Shown in pieces: positions 9,835 to 21,828 of a DNA stretch of 64,000 nt. A model generated the notes under the pieces. The model was given only the letters and a program-made list of their open reading frames with translations. It was not told the origin of the DNA and searched no databases. Numbering within the stretch: position 1 is the stretch's first letter; each line of letters starts with the position of its first letter. This DNA comes from Protopterus annectens (taxonomy: Eukaryota; Chordata; Ceratodontiformes; Protopteridae): the NCBI RefSeq assembly GCF_019279795.1, contig NC_056726.1, positions 1,019,798,835 through 1,019,862,834 of the forward strand. The letters are read 5' to 3'. Both the position numbers and the translations under genes were made by a program.

Positions 9835-12570
9835 ATGCTGCTCAATGCCAGAAGTCTAAACCTCAAGATGCACGCTCTCGAAGCCCTCCTCAGTATGGAG
9901 AACATCGATGTCTGTGCAGTGACTGAAACCTGGTTCAAGGCTCCTGAGAGCACCCCAGCACTACCAGGTTTTACCTCATATCATGCTTTCCGGCCCCAAA
10001 ACTTGGACTGAACCACAAAAGGAGGGGGAGTATCCATATTCATCAAAGATACCCACACCTCCAGGTTAGTGGCAATGCATGAAGCATCAGAGACCATCCA
10101 GGTGCAACTTACCATAGGCAAAACTGCCCTACAGTTTGTAGCATGCTACAGACCACCCTCTCAAACTCAGGAACACCACTCAGCCTTCCTGAAGACACTG
10201 GAGAGTATGAATGTCTCTCCAAATACCATCATATTGGGAGACTTCAACTACCCAAACATAGACTGGGAACAATACTCAAGCTCCAACACCCTAGCCCAAA
10301 GGTTCCTAGGATTCATAAACTCAAATGCGATGGAACAACTAGTCACCACTCCCACAAGAGGAGATAATATACTAGACCTGATCATCACAAACATGGGGAC
10401 AAAATGCTCCACACCGGAAGTATACCCCTCATTGGTGAGATCAGACCATAAATTAATCTCACTGGAAATCCACATCCCGCCCCCACCCCCTGCACAAAAG
10501 ACCACAGTGAAAAACTTCTCAAAAGCCGACTTTACACTTCTTATAACTGAAGTGGTATCCTTCAAGGCCCCTGGGCTAATGGAAACCACAACCCACACCA
10601 CTGAATCCTTTATAAATGCCTTCTATGGGCACCTTCAAGAATGCATGGATCATGCAATCCCTAATAAAACCAAGACCCATTCCCCCAAAGGCAGGCACCC
10701 TGTCTGGTGGACCCCAGCCATTAACAAACTTTACAACAGGAGGAGGAAGCTACTACATGACAGAGCAAAATCTCTAAAAGGGAAGGCATCTCTGATCAGT
10801 ACTAGCAAAATAACTACGATCACTCATAAAATCCTCCAAGGCCAACTTTGAGAGAAAAATCACAAAAGACACAAAAGACAATCACAAGGCCTTCTTTAGC
10901 TATGTTAGAAACCTGGGTGGAAACTCCCAGATATGCTCAGAGTTAGTCCAAAATGACACAAAATACACTGAACCCACAGACATTGCCAACATTCTGGCAG
11001 ACAGGTTCAGTGCAAATTTCTCTGCCCCCCCCCCAAAAGAAGAAATATCTATCCCACCAGAGTGTATCCTCCCTCACATCTCAGATGCCCAGGTGAGAGC
11101 CGCGCCAAAGCTAAAAACACAGCATCAATGGGACCGGACGGTGTCCCGGACTGCGTGTTACAAGAACTCAAGAGGAACTAAACCCGCATAAGGCTGCTGT
11201 TTAATCTTAGCCTTACTACAGGATACATACCCAAAGAGTGGCGTACAGCAACAGTGGTCCCACTCCACAAAGGCGGTGCTTCTACGGACCCTTGAAATTA
11301 CCGCCCCATAAGCTTGACGAGCCTGGTCTGCAAAGCTATGGAAAGGATCATTATGGAACTCATAAACAAAGACATTGGGGACCTACAGACATTGGATCCT
11401 ACCCAATTTGGCTTTGTCAAGGGCAGATCCTGCCTTTTGAACATGGTCGACTTTTTTGAAACAGTCACTAAGGCCATTGATGAGGGTAAGGCAGTTCACA
11501 CAGCCTACCTTGACCTTGCAAAAGCCTTCGACACAATACCCCACTCGGGCATTATAGATATGCTCACCAGCTTAAATATAAACCCCTATGTCACTAGATG
11601 GATTGCAAACTGGCTCAAGGACAGAACCCACGTGGTTAGAATTGCTGGAGCCATGTCAGACTCCAAACCAGTTATAAGTGGTGTCCCACAAGGCTCAGTA
11701 ATGGGACCTCTCTTGTTCGGTATATATTTCTCGGAGGTACAGGCCAACACGGAAGGACTGTGGCTGACCAAGTTTGCAGATGACTGCAAACTGGGTGCCA
11801 TAATCAACTCTCCAGCCGACACAAGCATCCTCCAAAAGGGCCTCATAGAAACAGACAACTGGTGCCAGTGCCATGGCCTCAAGCTAAATGCCAAAAAGTG
11901 TATAGTCATCCCCTTTGGCAAAAACAAAGTGCCCACAAATTACCACATAGGTGGAAATCTATTAAGTACAGAAGAAGTAATTAGGGACCTGGGGACCCAA
12001 GTTGATAGCAATCTCTCATTTGATAACCACGTGGCCAAAGTGGTTAGAAAAACATTTTATATAGCCCACCTAATCATGAAGGATTCACATCTAGATCAGG
12101 GAGGTCATCGTGCCTCTTTACTCATCCCTCATCAGGCCCATAATTAAGTACAATGCCCCTTTTGGGATGTACCTTACCAGACACCTGCAGCAACTGGAAA
12201 GACCCCAAAAGTACCTCACCAAGAGGATCAAAGGGCTCAAACAGATGCCATATGCTGCCCGGTTAAAGAAACTCCAGCTCTATTCAGTGGCATACCGCCT
12301 GTTCAGAGGCGATCTGTGCCTGATGTATAAAGCCATGTCCAACCCGGAATTAATGGACATGCTGCACCTCAGAAAATACAAATCCCATCGAGCTACGCTC
12401 GAGACTTGAACCTCAGCACTGAAATAAATAGGACATGCTGGAGGGACAGATTCATAACCCAGAGGCTCCCTTCACTCTGGAATAAAATCCCAGTCCAGGT
12501 TAGGCAGAGTCCCTCATTGACTCTCTTAAAGAGGAATCTTGATGAGTGGATGGGAGATCGTAGGTTTACC
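9835..12570 (+). pseudogene. LINE ORF2 (endonuclease + reverse transcriptase), unit 1, broken
   Basis: ORF2 starts MLLNARSLNLKM. The APE-type endonuclease shows TETW, GDFNYP and RSDHK. Disabling changes are: CGA to TGA at 10009-10011; a frameshift near 10809 in an A run; a small deletion near 11103; and TGA at 11293-11295 in the PHKGG/NYRPIS region. The last change is also present in unit 2 but not in the 54801 copy. The RT frame 11314-12147 keeps [10 protein letters not shown] and FADDCKLG, then shifts near 12080. C-terminal frames at 12110-12409 and 12406-12618 follow. Function in life would be target nicking and target-primed cDNA synthesis. Confidence 0.75.
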
Positions 12571-12599
12571 CCGGGTATCACTTCTGTGTCACTGTTAGA

Positions 12600-12735
12600 T
12601 AGAGGCACAGTATACTAACTTCGAAAAAGGGCATAGCAAAATAAATTTAAAATGGGTGGCGAAAGCCAAACACATTCTGGCTAGGCTTATAAATGCCCTA
12701 GGGCAGATAGCCTAGTATGAACCTATGAACCTATG
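12600..12735 (+). other. LINE 3' UTR and octamer tail, unit 1
   Basis: The 3' UTR includes GGGTGGCGAAAGCC, TGGCTAGGCTTATAAATGCC and GCAGATAGCCTAGTA, followed by TATGAACC octamers. The CTAGGC...GCCTAG words can pair as a short stem. An octamer 3' tail is typical of CR1-clade LINEs. Confidence 0.7.
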
Positions 12736-13115
12736 ACTCAGTCATTGTCCATGCCGGTGTGAATGACCTGAGACGTACCTCCCTGGACTACATGAAAAGA
12801 GACATAGAGGAGCTCTCTGATTATGTAGCCCAGGTGGGTATGACCCTGACCCTGAGCAGCATCTTACCCTCACCAAGAATGATGCCACAGTACAAAGACA
12901 AAATTATCAGCTTTAACAATTGGCTTAATTACTGGTGTCATTCTAAGGGGATCCACTGTCTGTCTGCTTGGGATGACATGCTTGACAAGCCACGCTGCTT
13001 CGCAAGGGATGGCTTGAACCTGTCACCCCTGGGCTTCTGGATATTGGCCAAGGCTCTTGCCACCCCCATAGTGCCTTTTTTAGGCAAGGCTCAAAAGACA
13101 AACCCACCTCCCTAG
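12733..13115 (+). pseudogene. LINE ORF1 C-terminal half (esterase), unit 2
   Basis: It has the same content as the unit 1 fragment but is in frame to the natural end (GKAQKTNPPP, stop at 13113-13115). The catalytic block reads DGLNLSPLG, so the His of the DxxH motif is replaced by Asn. That would inactivate the esterase even if an N-terminal half were supplied. Confidence 0.7.
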
Positions 13116-13144
13116 AAAACACAAGTGAAAAAAAACTAAGGAAA

Positions 13145-15905
13145 ATGCTGCTCAATGCCAGAAGTCTAAACCTCAAGATGCATGCTCTCGAAGCCCTCCT
13201 CAGTATGGAGAACATCGATGTCTGTGCAGTGACTGAAACCTGGCTCAAGGCTCCTGAGAGCACCCCAGCACTACCAGGTTTTACCTCATATCATGCTTTC
13301 CGGCCCCAAAACTTGGACCGAACCACAAAAGGAGGGGGAGTATCCATATTCATCAAAGATACCCACACCTCCAGGTTAGTGGCAATGCACGAAGCATCAG
13401 AGACCATCCAGATGCAACTTACCATAGGCAAAACTGCCCTACAGTTTGTAGCATGCTACAGACCACCCTCTCAAACTCAGGAACACCACTCAGCCTTCCT
13501 GAAGACACTGGAGAGTATGGATGTCTCTCCAAATACCATCATATTGGGAGACTTCAACTACCCAAACATAGACTGGGAACAATACTCAAGCTCCAACACC
13601 CTAGCCCAAAGGTTCCTAGAATTCATAAACTCAAAAGTGATGGAACAACTAGTCACCACTCCCACAAGAGGAGATAATATACTAGACCTGATCATCACAA
13701 ACATGGGGACAAAATGCTCCACACCAGAAGTATACCCCTCATTGGTGAGATCAGACCATAAATTAATCTCACTGGAAATCCACATCCCGCCCCCACCCCC
13801 TGCACAAAAGACCACAGTGAAAAACTTCTCAAAAGCCGACTTTACACTTCTTATGACTGAAGTGGTATCCTTCAAGGCCCCTGGGCTAATGGAAACCACA
13901 ACCCACACCACTGAATCCTTTATAAATGCCTTCTACGGGCACCTTCAAGAATGCATGGATCATGCAATCCCTAATAAAACCAAGACCCATTCCCCCAAAG
14001 GCAGGCGCCCTGTCTGGTGGACCCCAGCCATTAACAAACTTTACAACAGGAGGAGGAAGCTACTACATGACAGAGCAAAATCTCTAAAAGGGAAGGCATC
14101 TCTGATCAGTACTAGCAAAAAACTACGATCACTCATAAAATCCTCCAAGGCCAACTTTGAGAGAAAAATCACAAAAGACACAAAAGACAATCACAAGGCC
14201 TTCTTTAGCTATGTTAGAAACCTGGGTGGAAACTCCCAGATATGCTCAGAGTTAGTCCAAAATGACACAAAATACACTGAACCCACAGACATTGCCAACA
14301 TTCTGGCAGACAGGTTCAGTGCAAATTTCTCCGCCCCTCCCCCCCAAAAGGAGAAATATCTATCCCAGCAGAGTGTAGCCTCCCTAACATCTCAGATGCC
14401 CAGGTGAGAGCCGCCCTCGCCAAAGCTAAAAACACAGCATCAATGGGACCGGACGGTGTCCCGGACTGCGTGTTACAAGAACTCCAAGAGGAACTAAACC
14501 CGCACATAAGGCTGCTGTTTAATCTTAGCCTTACTACAGGATACATACCCAAAGAGTGGCGTACAGCAACAGTGGTCCCACTCCACAAAGGCGGTGCTTC
14601 TACGGACCCTTGAAATTACCGCCCCATAAGCTTGACGAGCCTGGTCTGCAAAGCTATGGAAAGGATCATTATGGAACTCATAAACAAAGACATTGGGGAC
14701 CTACAGACATTGGATCCTACCCAATTTGGCTTTGTCAAGGGCAGATCCTGCCTTTTGAACTTGGTCGACTTTTTTGAAACAGTCACTAAGGCCATTGATG
14801 AGCGTAAGGCAGTTCACACAGCCTACCTTGACCTTGCAAAAGCCTTCGACACAATACCCCACTCGGGCATCATAGACAAACTCACCAGCTTAAATATAAA
14901 CCCATATGTCACAAGATGGGTTGCAAACTGGCTCAAGGACAGAACCCACATGGTCAGAATTGCTGGTGCCATGTCAGACTCTAAGCCAGTGACAAGCGGT
15001 GTCCCACAGGGCTCAGTCCTGGCACCCCTCTTGTTCGGCATTTATTTTTCCGAGGTGCAAGCAAACATAGGAGGATTGTGGCTGACAAAGTTCGCAGATG
15101 ACTGCAAACTGGGCGTCATAATTGATACTCCAGTGGACACAAGCATTCTTCAGAGAGGCCTCATAGAAACGGATAATTGGTGCCAGAGCCATGGCCTTAA
15201 ACTGAATGCCAAAAAATGTATAGTCATACCCTTTGGGAAAAACAAGGTACCCACAAATTACTACATAGGTGGTAATCCATTAAGTATGGAAGAGGTAATC
15301 AGGGACCTAGGGACCCAAGTTGACACTAACCTCTCATTTGACACTCACATTGCCAAGGTGGTTAGGAAGACCTTCTATATTGCCCACCTTATCATGAAGG
15401 GATTCACATCTAGATCAAGAGAGGTCATTGTGCCCCTGTACTCTTCTCTTATCAGGCCCATGATTGAGTACAATGCCCCATTTGGGATGTATCTTACCAG
15501 GCACCTGCAGCAGTTAGAAAGACCCCAAAAGTTCCTCACCAAGAGGATAAAGGGTCTCAAACATATGTCATATGCTTCCCGGCTGAAGAAACTCCAGCTC
15601 TATTCAGTCGCATACCGCCTACTCAGAGGTGATCTATGCCTGACGTACAAGGCCATGTCCAATCCGGAATTAATGGACATGCTCCACCTCAGAAAATCCA
15701 AATCCATCAAAGCCACGAGAGCAAGAGATTTGAACCTCAACACAGAAATAAATAGGATGTGCTGGAGGGACAGATTCATAACCCAGAGGCTCCCTACACT
15801 CTGGAACAGAATCCCAGTCCATCACTAACTCTCTTCAAGAGAAATCTTGACGAGTGGATGGGAGATCGTAGGTTTACCCTGGGGGTCATCTCTGTGTCAC
15901 TACTA
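13145..15905 (+). pseudogene. LINE ORF2, unit 2 (best preserved endonuclease in the array)
   Basis: The first frame (13145-14407) contains the whole APE endonuclease: T30-E31-T32-W33, G135-D136-F137-N138 and S203-D204-H205-K206. It also holds the linker up to ILADRFSANFS, where a C run shifts the frame. The next frame, 14404-14613, ends at the TGA shared with unit 1. The RT frame, 14632-15828, has AYLDL (D67) and FADD (D156/D157), then the thumb and C-terminal region with YNAPFGMYLTRH and CWRDRFITQRLP. A small deletion near 15822 removes FRQSP and shifts the end. Three lesions separate it from a working ORF2. Confidence 0.8.
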
Positions 15906-16052
15906 GACAGAGGAACAGTAAACTAAACCCTAAGTGGGCATAGTATTCTCATCCCAAGGGGTGGCGAAAGCCACACACACTCTGGCTAGGCTTATAAATG
16001 CCCTAGGGCAGATAGCCTAGTACGAACCTATGAACCTATGAACCTATGAACC
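15906..16052 (+). other. LINE 3' UTR and octamer tail, unit 2
   Basis: GGGGTGGCGAAAGCC and the CTAGGCTTATAAATGCCCTAGGGCAG block are followed by GAACCTAT octamers up to about 16052, after which unique TG-rich sequence begins. Confidence 0.7.
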
Positions 16053-16469
16053 ACATATGTTGCAGGCATCCAGTGGGGAACATAGTGAAGGCACAATGTC
16101 CACAGTTATGTGCCTATTGTACCACTGTACAGGGTGCCATGTCCTCTGCAGCCCACTGCATTCACACCATGCCTACTGTCATCAATGTGCATGGTACTAG
16201 CAACATAGTGGGATATCCTAGGCAAGTGTGTTTGTGTATGGCACATGGGTGCAGGACATATACGGGTTACTAGCAGGGATGCCTACTTTGTTCACAAGGC
16301 CTTTTGCCAGACGTAGGGGTATGGCTTGCCAACACAGTTCTGTGACTGACCGACATCTCTACTCCTCATGAGGTGGCCAATTTGTCATGCAAAGGACACC
16401 ATATAGGTAAAATACAAAATCTGCACCCCAACATGTCCAGTGGTTAGACACTCACCACCTCTACACAGG
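16053..16469. other. intergenic, no gene seen
   Basis: TG-rich sequence between the LINE tail and the SINE-like array. Only short unrecognised open frames are present. Confidence 0.5.
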
Positions 16470-17520
16470 CTCTGACAGCCAGACACACAATGCTTGCCAT
16501 GACCTGTATTCGAACCCCTACCTACCGTATCACACTGCAGCAATACGCATTAAGGGCATGCAGTACAGTGAATAGTGGGGTCACAGTACTCCTACAAGTA
16601 TAGTCCTAGGTGGGTGACAACAGCAGGATTGACAAAGGTGGACATGTGATATGTATAGAGAGAGTATACCCTCCAAAGCACTGGTTTCACACAGGCAGAC
16701 ACACACACAATTGGCATGTCTGGGATTAGAACAGCGACCTAACTACCATATCACACTACAGCATTACGCAGTTACAGGACACGCTACTGAGATTACTGGT
16801 TCACAGCACTCCCAGAGGTGTATTTGTAGGTGGGTGACATCACCAGAATTGCCAAAGTTGGCTATAGGAATTGTATGAGGCCTGAGCAGTCTAAAAGCGT
16901 TATTCTCTCCCCAGACAGATGGAGACACACACACACTCACACAATTGGCCTGCCTGGGATTAGAACAGTGACCTAACTACCTTATCACACTACAGGACTA
17001 TGCAGTTACAGAACGCGTTACCGAGATTACTGGTTCACAGCATTCCCAGAGGTGTATTTCTAGGTGGGTGATATCATCAGCATTGCCAAAGTTGGTGATT
17101 AGAATTGTATGGAGCTTGAGAAGTCTAAAAGCATTATTCCATCCCGAGACAAACGGAGACACACACACACACTCACACACAGTTGGCATGCCTGGGATTA
17201 GAACAGGGACCTAACTACCTTATCACACTACACATTATGCTTTTACAGAACGCACTACTGAGATTAATGGTTCACAGCACTCCCAGAGGTGTATTTCTAG
17301 GTGGGTGACATCATCAGCATTGCCAAAGTTGGAGACAGGAATAGTATGGAGCATGAGCAGTCTAAAAGGAGTTTTCTGTCTACAGGTAGACGGAGACACA
17401 CACACGCCAGTGGTGGGATCAGAACACCTACCTATCTACAGATCACTATTACAATATTACATAGTTACAAGTCACGCTACAGAGACTACACCTTTCAAGG
17501 CTGTCATTATGACCTTCTAG
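16470..17520 (-). repeat. tandem array of tRNA-derived SINE units (~212-236 bp period)
   Basis: Five head-to-tail units share GACACACAC, a GGGATTAGAAC word, CTACCATATCACACTAC, GGTTCACAGCACTCCCAGAGG, AGGTGGGTGACATCA and GCCAAAGTTGG. The GGGATTAGAAC word starts at 16722, 16957 and 17193, with GGGATCAGAAC at 17415 and ATTCGAACCCC near 16508. On the minus strand these read as GTTCTAATCCC or GGGGTTCGAAT, matching a Pol III box B. They are preceded by TAGTGTGATA(A/T)GGTAG, a box A-like word about 30 nt away, so each unit carries a tRNA-like head. The tandem arrangement is unusual for a SINE. Confidence 0.65.
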
Positions 17521-19913
17521 GAATGTGGATATCAACAGGGATGCTGGCAGTTAAGATGTACATACCTGCGAACCTGTGTGTTTAAAGTAGGAATCCATCC
17601 TGACGTGGAGTATGGCGGTCTGTGGAATGGATGACTACTACCACCATACAGGGTTACAATGGACATGCCCATACACATAGCGGCACATAACCGGCACAAG
17701 GTGTCACTGGGCATGCTCACATACTTAGTAGCACATGGCTGTTCGGAATGCAGTATGTGTCCTTCTACACAAGGTTATACCAGGCATGCTCACACACTTA
17801 GTAGCACAGGGCTGTTTTGGATGCACTCTGATTCTAAGCGCGGAAGGCCACAGTGGCCATGCTATTACAGTTAGACGTAAACAACACTTGTAATGGACTT
17901 CGGTGTTAGTAGTTGTCATTGTTAGCAGGAACACTGCACTACATATATCTGATACCGGTCTTCTACACAACATCTGCTGCTGTCCATCACCTTAGATGAA
18001 CCAGTCTATACCAAGCACAATACTGCCACTCGCAGTGATGTCTTGCTAGAAGTGGCAACTGCTTAAACATAATGAGCCAATGTCCTGCTGTAGGTACGAG
18101 GTTGTCCAATGATTGCCATTCTGGGATGACATGACTGAAAGTAGACAGGCCTTTGTCACATATCACACGCATCCATGTTTCAAGGGAGTGGGGATAATAC
18201 CTAGGTTGCATTCACCCATATAGTGCCATTCAGAGTCGAATGTCCTAAACACAGGATAACACCCTGATGCCAACAGGACAACTGCATTGTATGCTTATAC
18301 TAACCAGTGCTAGATGTGTAGCGTTTGTAATCACAGCTGCTCACTGTAGATCCAACAATGGGGAATACTGACATCTGTGCAGTGAGGAACAACTGGCTGA
18401 AGGCACTGTAATGCACAATAGCACTACCACCATATACCTCAGAACCAGACATGCGGGCCATACAACAGGTACGGACCGCTCCAGGTGGTGGTGTCCCCAC
18501 ATACATAATGGCCACTCACATGTACTGACCAGTACTCCCACAAAAGGCATCCCAGATGTGTCAGGTGCAGGTCACTGTCAAAAGCTGCATTCTAGGATGT
18601 AACCCTCAGACACCATCATACCCTCGGACCATCAACACACATCCATACATGTGGTAGGACATACTAGTACAACACCATGTGACCCTTGACCAGTGGACTG
18701 TACCTAGTTGCAAATCAACTGTGCAGTGTACCCATGTACTGACACAGTTGCCGCATGTGTTATGCAATGCAATGATACCACTGTTTGTAACCAGATCAGC
18801 TGTACACATACCAGGGGCCCTTGGTTATGTACAGCATTAACAGATGATTGTTGCTGTACACCAGTAAACAACCCCATATTTGGATATGACATACATGTAC
18901 CTGCCCTGGATATGTACATGTCACACACATACAACATTATATGTAAATAGCATGACTGTTGTTGTCCTTTGTGCAGACAGGTGGCTACAGCAATTACACA
19001 CATGCAATGGAAGGTAGGTCCATGGCTGCTGAATGCTAACAGTACATACGGTGTGATATCAATGTTGACAGAGTTAACATTCCCTCTGTACTGGTAACCC
19101 ATGACACTTATCATATCATACAACAGTCCGTGTGGCATGTATGTCATTACACATCCACCAATTGCAATGCGTACGAACATGCTCAACTAACAGGAATGTA
19201 GGAGCTACACACATGTATATGTAGTGGTGTGCATTCAGATACCATGCGTGTGCAGTTGCTGATGTTTGCAGGTGAGGTGTGTCTTACTAAATCATGCAGT
19301 CACAATGCAGCCTCATCATTGCCAACTGTATATGGTGATATGCTGAAAGTACGGTAAGATGTACTTCAGGTATGGACAGATGTGTGGACATAAAGTGGTG
19401 GGGCATCTTTGCAGATGGATGTTTGCAGAGGACAGCTCACAGGTGTGTCACAAGCAGTCGAACAATAACCTGTGTAACCGCTAAGCTATGGTTCTGTTAA
19501 TTGAAGGGGAACACACACAACCTAGACAGCGGTCAAGGTGAAACTGAAGGTAAATCACTTGACATCTGTAACAGTTAAGACCTCTCATGTGCATATATTA
19601 GCACAGTCGCCAAAAGAAGCATCAGTGCACTTTGTAATGCATGCAATACTGCTGTAAGTCTGTCATATGTATCATGAGATAGCAGGTGTTTGATTCACAG
19701 TACTGGCATGTGTGTTTGCGTGTGTGTCCATATATGTCACGTATGGTGATGAATACATCCCAATTGTTACTCACTCTCCTGTACACTGTTACACTGTTGT
19801 AGGTATCTGTACAGACTGCAATGTAGAAATCAGGACATAGGCAGGGGTGTGTATCTCACACATGTGAGCTATTTGTATGTGCATGACATAGGTGTATTCA
19901 ATAGTGAATGCCA

Positions 19914-19914
<1 letters not shown>
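17521..19914. other. intergenic, no gene seen
   Basis: TG/CA-rich DNA with open frames on both strands up to 160 codons (18704-19186, minus) that have no recognisable domain and biased Cys/His/Met/Val content typical of translated TG-rich DNA. Confidence 0.5.

Positions 19915-20007
<93 letters not shown>
19915..20007 (+). repeat. (TG)n microsatellite
   Basis: An almost perfect run of about 46 TG dinucleotides. It creates artificial Val-Cys and Thr-His open frames. Such alternating tracts can adopt Z-DNA. Confidence 0.95.
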
Positions 20008-20008
<1 letters not shown>

Positions 20009-21340
20009 TGTGTTACATTGTTGGTGAATCCATGAGTGTGTGGGTGTGTTACTGTGTCTCTGAATACATGTGTGGGAATATCTGAGTGTGTGGGTGTAGT
20101 TGTGTGTTTGCATCCTGTCATGGGAATGTGTATTACTGCTTCCCAATGAGGCATCACGCTTTCCACTGTCATCAGCTAGACCACTCTCTTAACTCCCCAC
20201 TCCATGTAACTGTACATGTGATGTCACACAGTATGGATGTCACATCTCTAGCCACAGTAGCTTAATACACAGCTATCATGCTCTTGGATCAGTAGATCAG
20301 TGTTTGCAATGTCAGCCTTTCTAGCTGTGATGTGGAAGCTACAAAGTGCATGCTGGTATATTCATACATACCTGTGAGTAGTCCACATTGACATATGGGG
20401 CACTAACTGCAAACACTGACACTCACCGGCACATGCAAGTAGACCTGGAGGAGGAAAGCAGAACATCATGACCAACATGCAGTTACTGTTGTTACACACG
20501 ACACATACTTTTAACAGTACAAAATGCAATCTAACCCTGTACTACATGGTATGTCTGCTGCCTGTCAACAGTACACAACAATTGTAGTCTACACTTATCT
20601 TCCTAGTCTGTTCACCCTGTGCAGCAGACCATATGAGCATGTCCCTGCACTGATGGTATGGACGACAGGTATGCGGCACAGGCATCATCATATGCACAGG
20701 GTGATAATGTTTGCTAGAGGCCTATGCTGCACCATTTGAAGACATCATGTGTGTGGGTTAGGGCCTTTGATCTAATTGGCTGTGTGTGGATGTTATGCAT
20801 GTGTGAGTTGCGGTGCTCTACATATGTTTCCGGTCTGTGCGTGTATGTATGCACACAGTTGTGGCATGTGTCTGGCCTGCACAAGGATATTATTGACAGC
20901 TCCAGACTGTACAGACCAGGTTTTACAGATCACAGTGTCTGGCCATGGCCACGTAACTTGTGCCTGCCAGGGGTTGTACAGGCACTACCAGACAGAGGTG
21001 CAGATTGGGTACTGCCTGATGACACATGTCCACTGGAACCGTGCCCCTGTTGGGACCATCCAGGGCCACGTGCACATGGCCTGCTGTGTCCTGGTGTGGA
21101 CAGCACAGTACCAGCTGCACTGCTGCTGCTACCGCCACTATGGGAGCGGGCATGTGAGGTAGCTCATTCACGTAGACCTGCACCAGGTGATGTAGCTGGC
21201 CTACATCCATGTGCCCAATGCCTCACTCCTACCAAATGTTCCAGCACAGACAGCTCATGCTCGCAGATTGTAATGCCATGGTCAATGATTCCAACCATGT
21301 CACCCAATCATCTAATCTGCCATTGCCTGGATGTTGTTGT
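20008..21340. other. downstream flank of the Myb-like gene; no gene identified
   Basis: A GC-richer section at 20900-21250 is open on both strands (for example 20724-21344 plus, 20923-21210 minus). No domain is recognisable. It lies just downstream of the stop codon of the Myb-like gene and could be its 3' untranslated region or decayed transposon sequence. Confidence 0.35.
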
Positions 21341-21828
21341 TTAAAGAAGGATAGCAGCCCTCTGAAGCCTCTGCCCTTCTCTATTGTGCCATTCAGCACA
21401 TTCCTGTGCCACCATTACAGCCTGAAACATGTGTCTGGTGATACCAGCTGCTGCCCTCTGTTTTGCAGGGGCATGCCAGCCAGAGGACCTCCTACGAGCA
21501 GCACTGGCTACATGCCTGTGTGGGGCATCACCAGTCTGTTGGCTGACAACATGGTGTGCAGGCACACCTTCCATAGCCTCCACACTTTCCTGATCCAAGC
21601 TACCACATGCCAACTGTCCTTCCTCTATGGCCACTGGTGACGGGGTATGTGTTGGCATGAGAACTGTGTGTGGGGATGAGGGGGATATAGGTGAAATGGC
21701 AACCAATGGCACAGATTCAGCCCCTGACAACCCTGCCTGTGCCTCAATCATACGTTCATCATCACTGCTAGAGTCGGTGGGTACACTAACATCAGATGGA
21801 CCGCAGGAGGAGAACGCATCTACATCAC
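21341..21828 (-). CDS. Myb/SANT-like protein, exon 2 (C-terminal region)
   Basis: The minus-strand frame is open from the 3' splice site to TAA at 21341-21343. The acceptor is CTGACCCTCACAG at 21829-21841, with exon 2 starting GTGATGTAG at 21828. It begins in phase 1, exactly matching the donor at 23750/23751. The exon encodes about 160 residues: an acidic Ser/Asp-rich stretch (SSSDDER), a Pro/Ser linker, a basic ARRRSSGW patch and a C-terminal helix-prone segment (HMFQAVMVAQECAEWHNREG). Such tails occur in Harbinger Myb-like proteins, where they may contact the transposase. No premature stop is present. Confidence 0.6.

Larger units (their letters stand above)
9424..12732 (+). repeat. 3.31 kb LINE tandem duplication, unit 1 (chimeric)
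   Basis: The unit begins ATGACTCAGTCATTGTCC (ORF1 interior) and ends in the octamer tail. The same start recurs at 12733, 3309 bp later, joined to the same tail. Its left part (9424 to ~11532) is nearly identical to unit 2. Its right part (from ~11553) matches the nested insert's 3' end (8840 onward), including the ISGVPQGS and CAAGGCTCAGT variants. It is therefore a recombinant between host LINE and nested LINE. Confidence 0.8.
12733..16052 (+). repeat. 3.31 kb LINE tandem duplication, unit 2
   Basis: This unit shares its left junction exactly with unit 1 (tail octamers joined to ATGACTCAGTC). It runs through ORF1 end, ORF2 and 3' UTR to a tail at 16020-16052. Its RT C-terminal part differs from unit 1 ([35 protein letters not shown]) and resembles the 54801 copy instead, so it represents the host element's own 3' half. 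Confidence 0.8.

Noticed and set aside
9424..16052. Two independent LINE insertions side by side
   Set aside because: They share the exact ORF1-tail junction and a lesion; independent insertion would not reproduce these.
16508..16560. Functional tRNA gene in the first array unit
   Set aside because: Box A/B-like words are present but no complete cloverleaf with acceptor stem can be formed by eye; SINE origin explains it better.
16470..17520. CRISPR-like or ordinary satellite array
   Set aside because: Units are over 200 bp, lack short repeats with unique spacers, and carry tRNA-like promoter words; the setting is eukaryotic.
18704..19186. 160-codon minus-strand frame
   Set aside because: Composition dominated by Met, Cys, His, Val and Thr typical of TG-rich DNA; the plus strand is also open here; no motif seen.
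19849..20172. Long Val-Cys or Thr-His open frames
   Set aside because: They are translations of the (TG)n tract and its flanks, not proteins. The same holds for 22275-22670.
20724..21344. 206-codon plus-strand open frame next to the Myb-like gene
   Set aside because: No recognisable domain, Cys/Trp/Pro-rich composition of translated GC/TG-rich DNA, and overlapping openings on the opposite strand.
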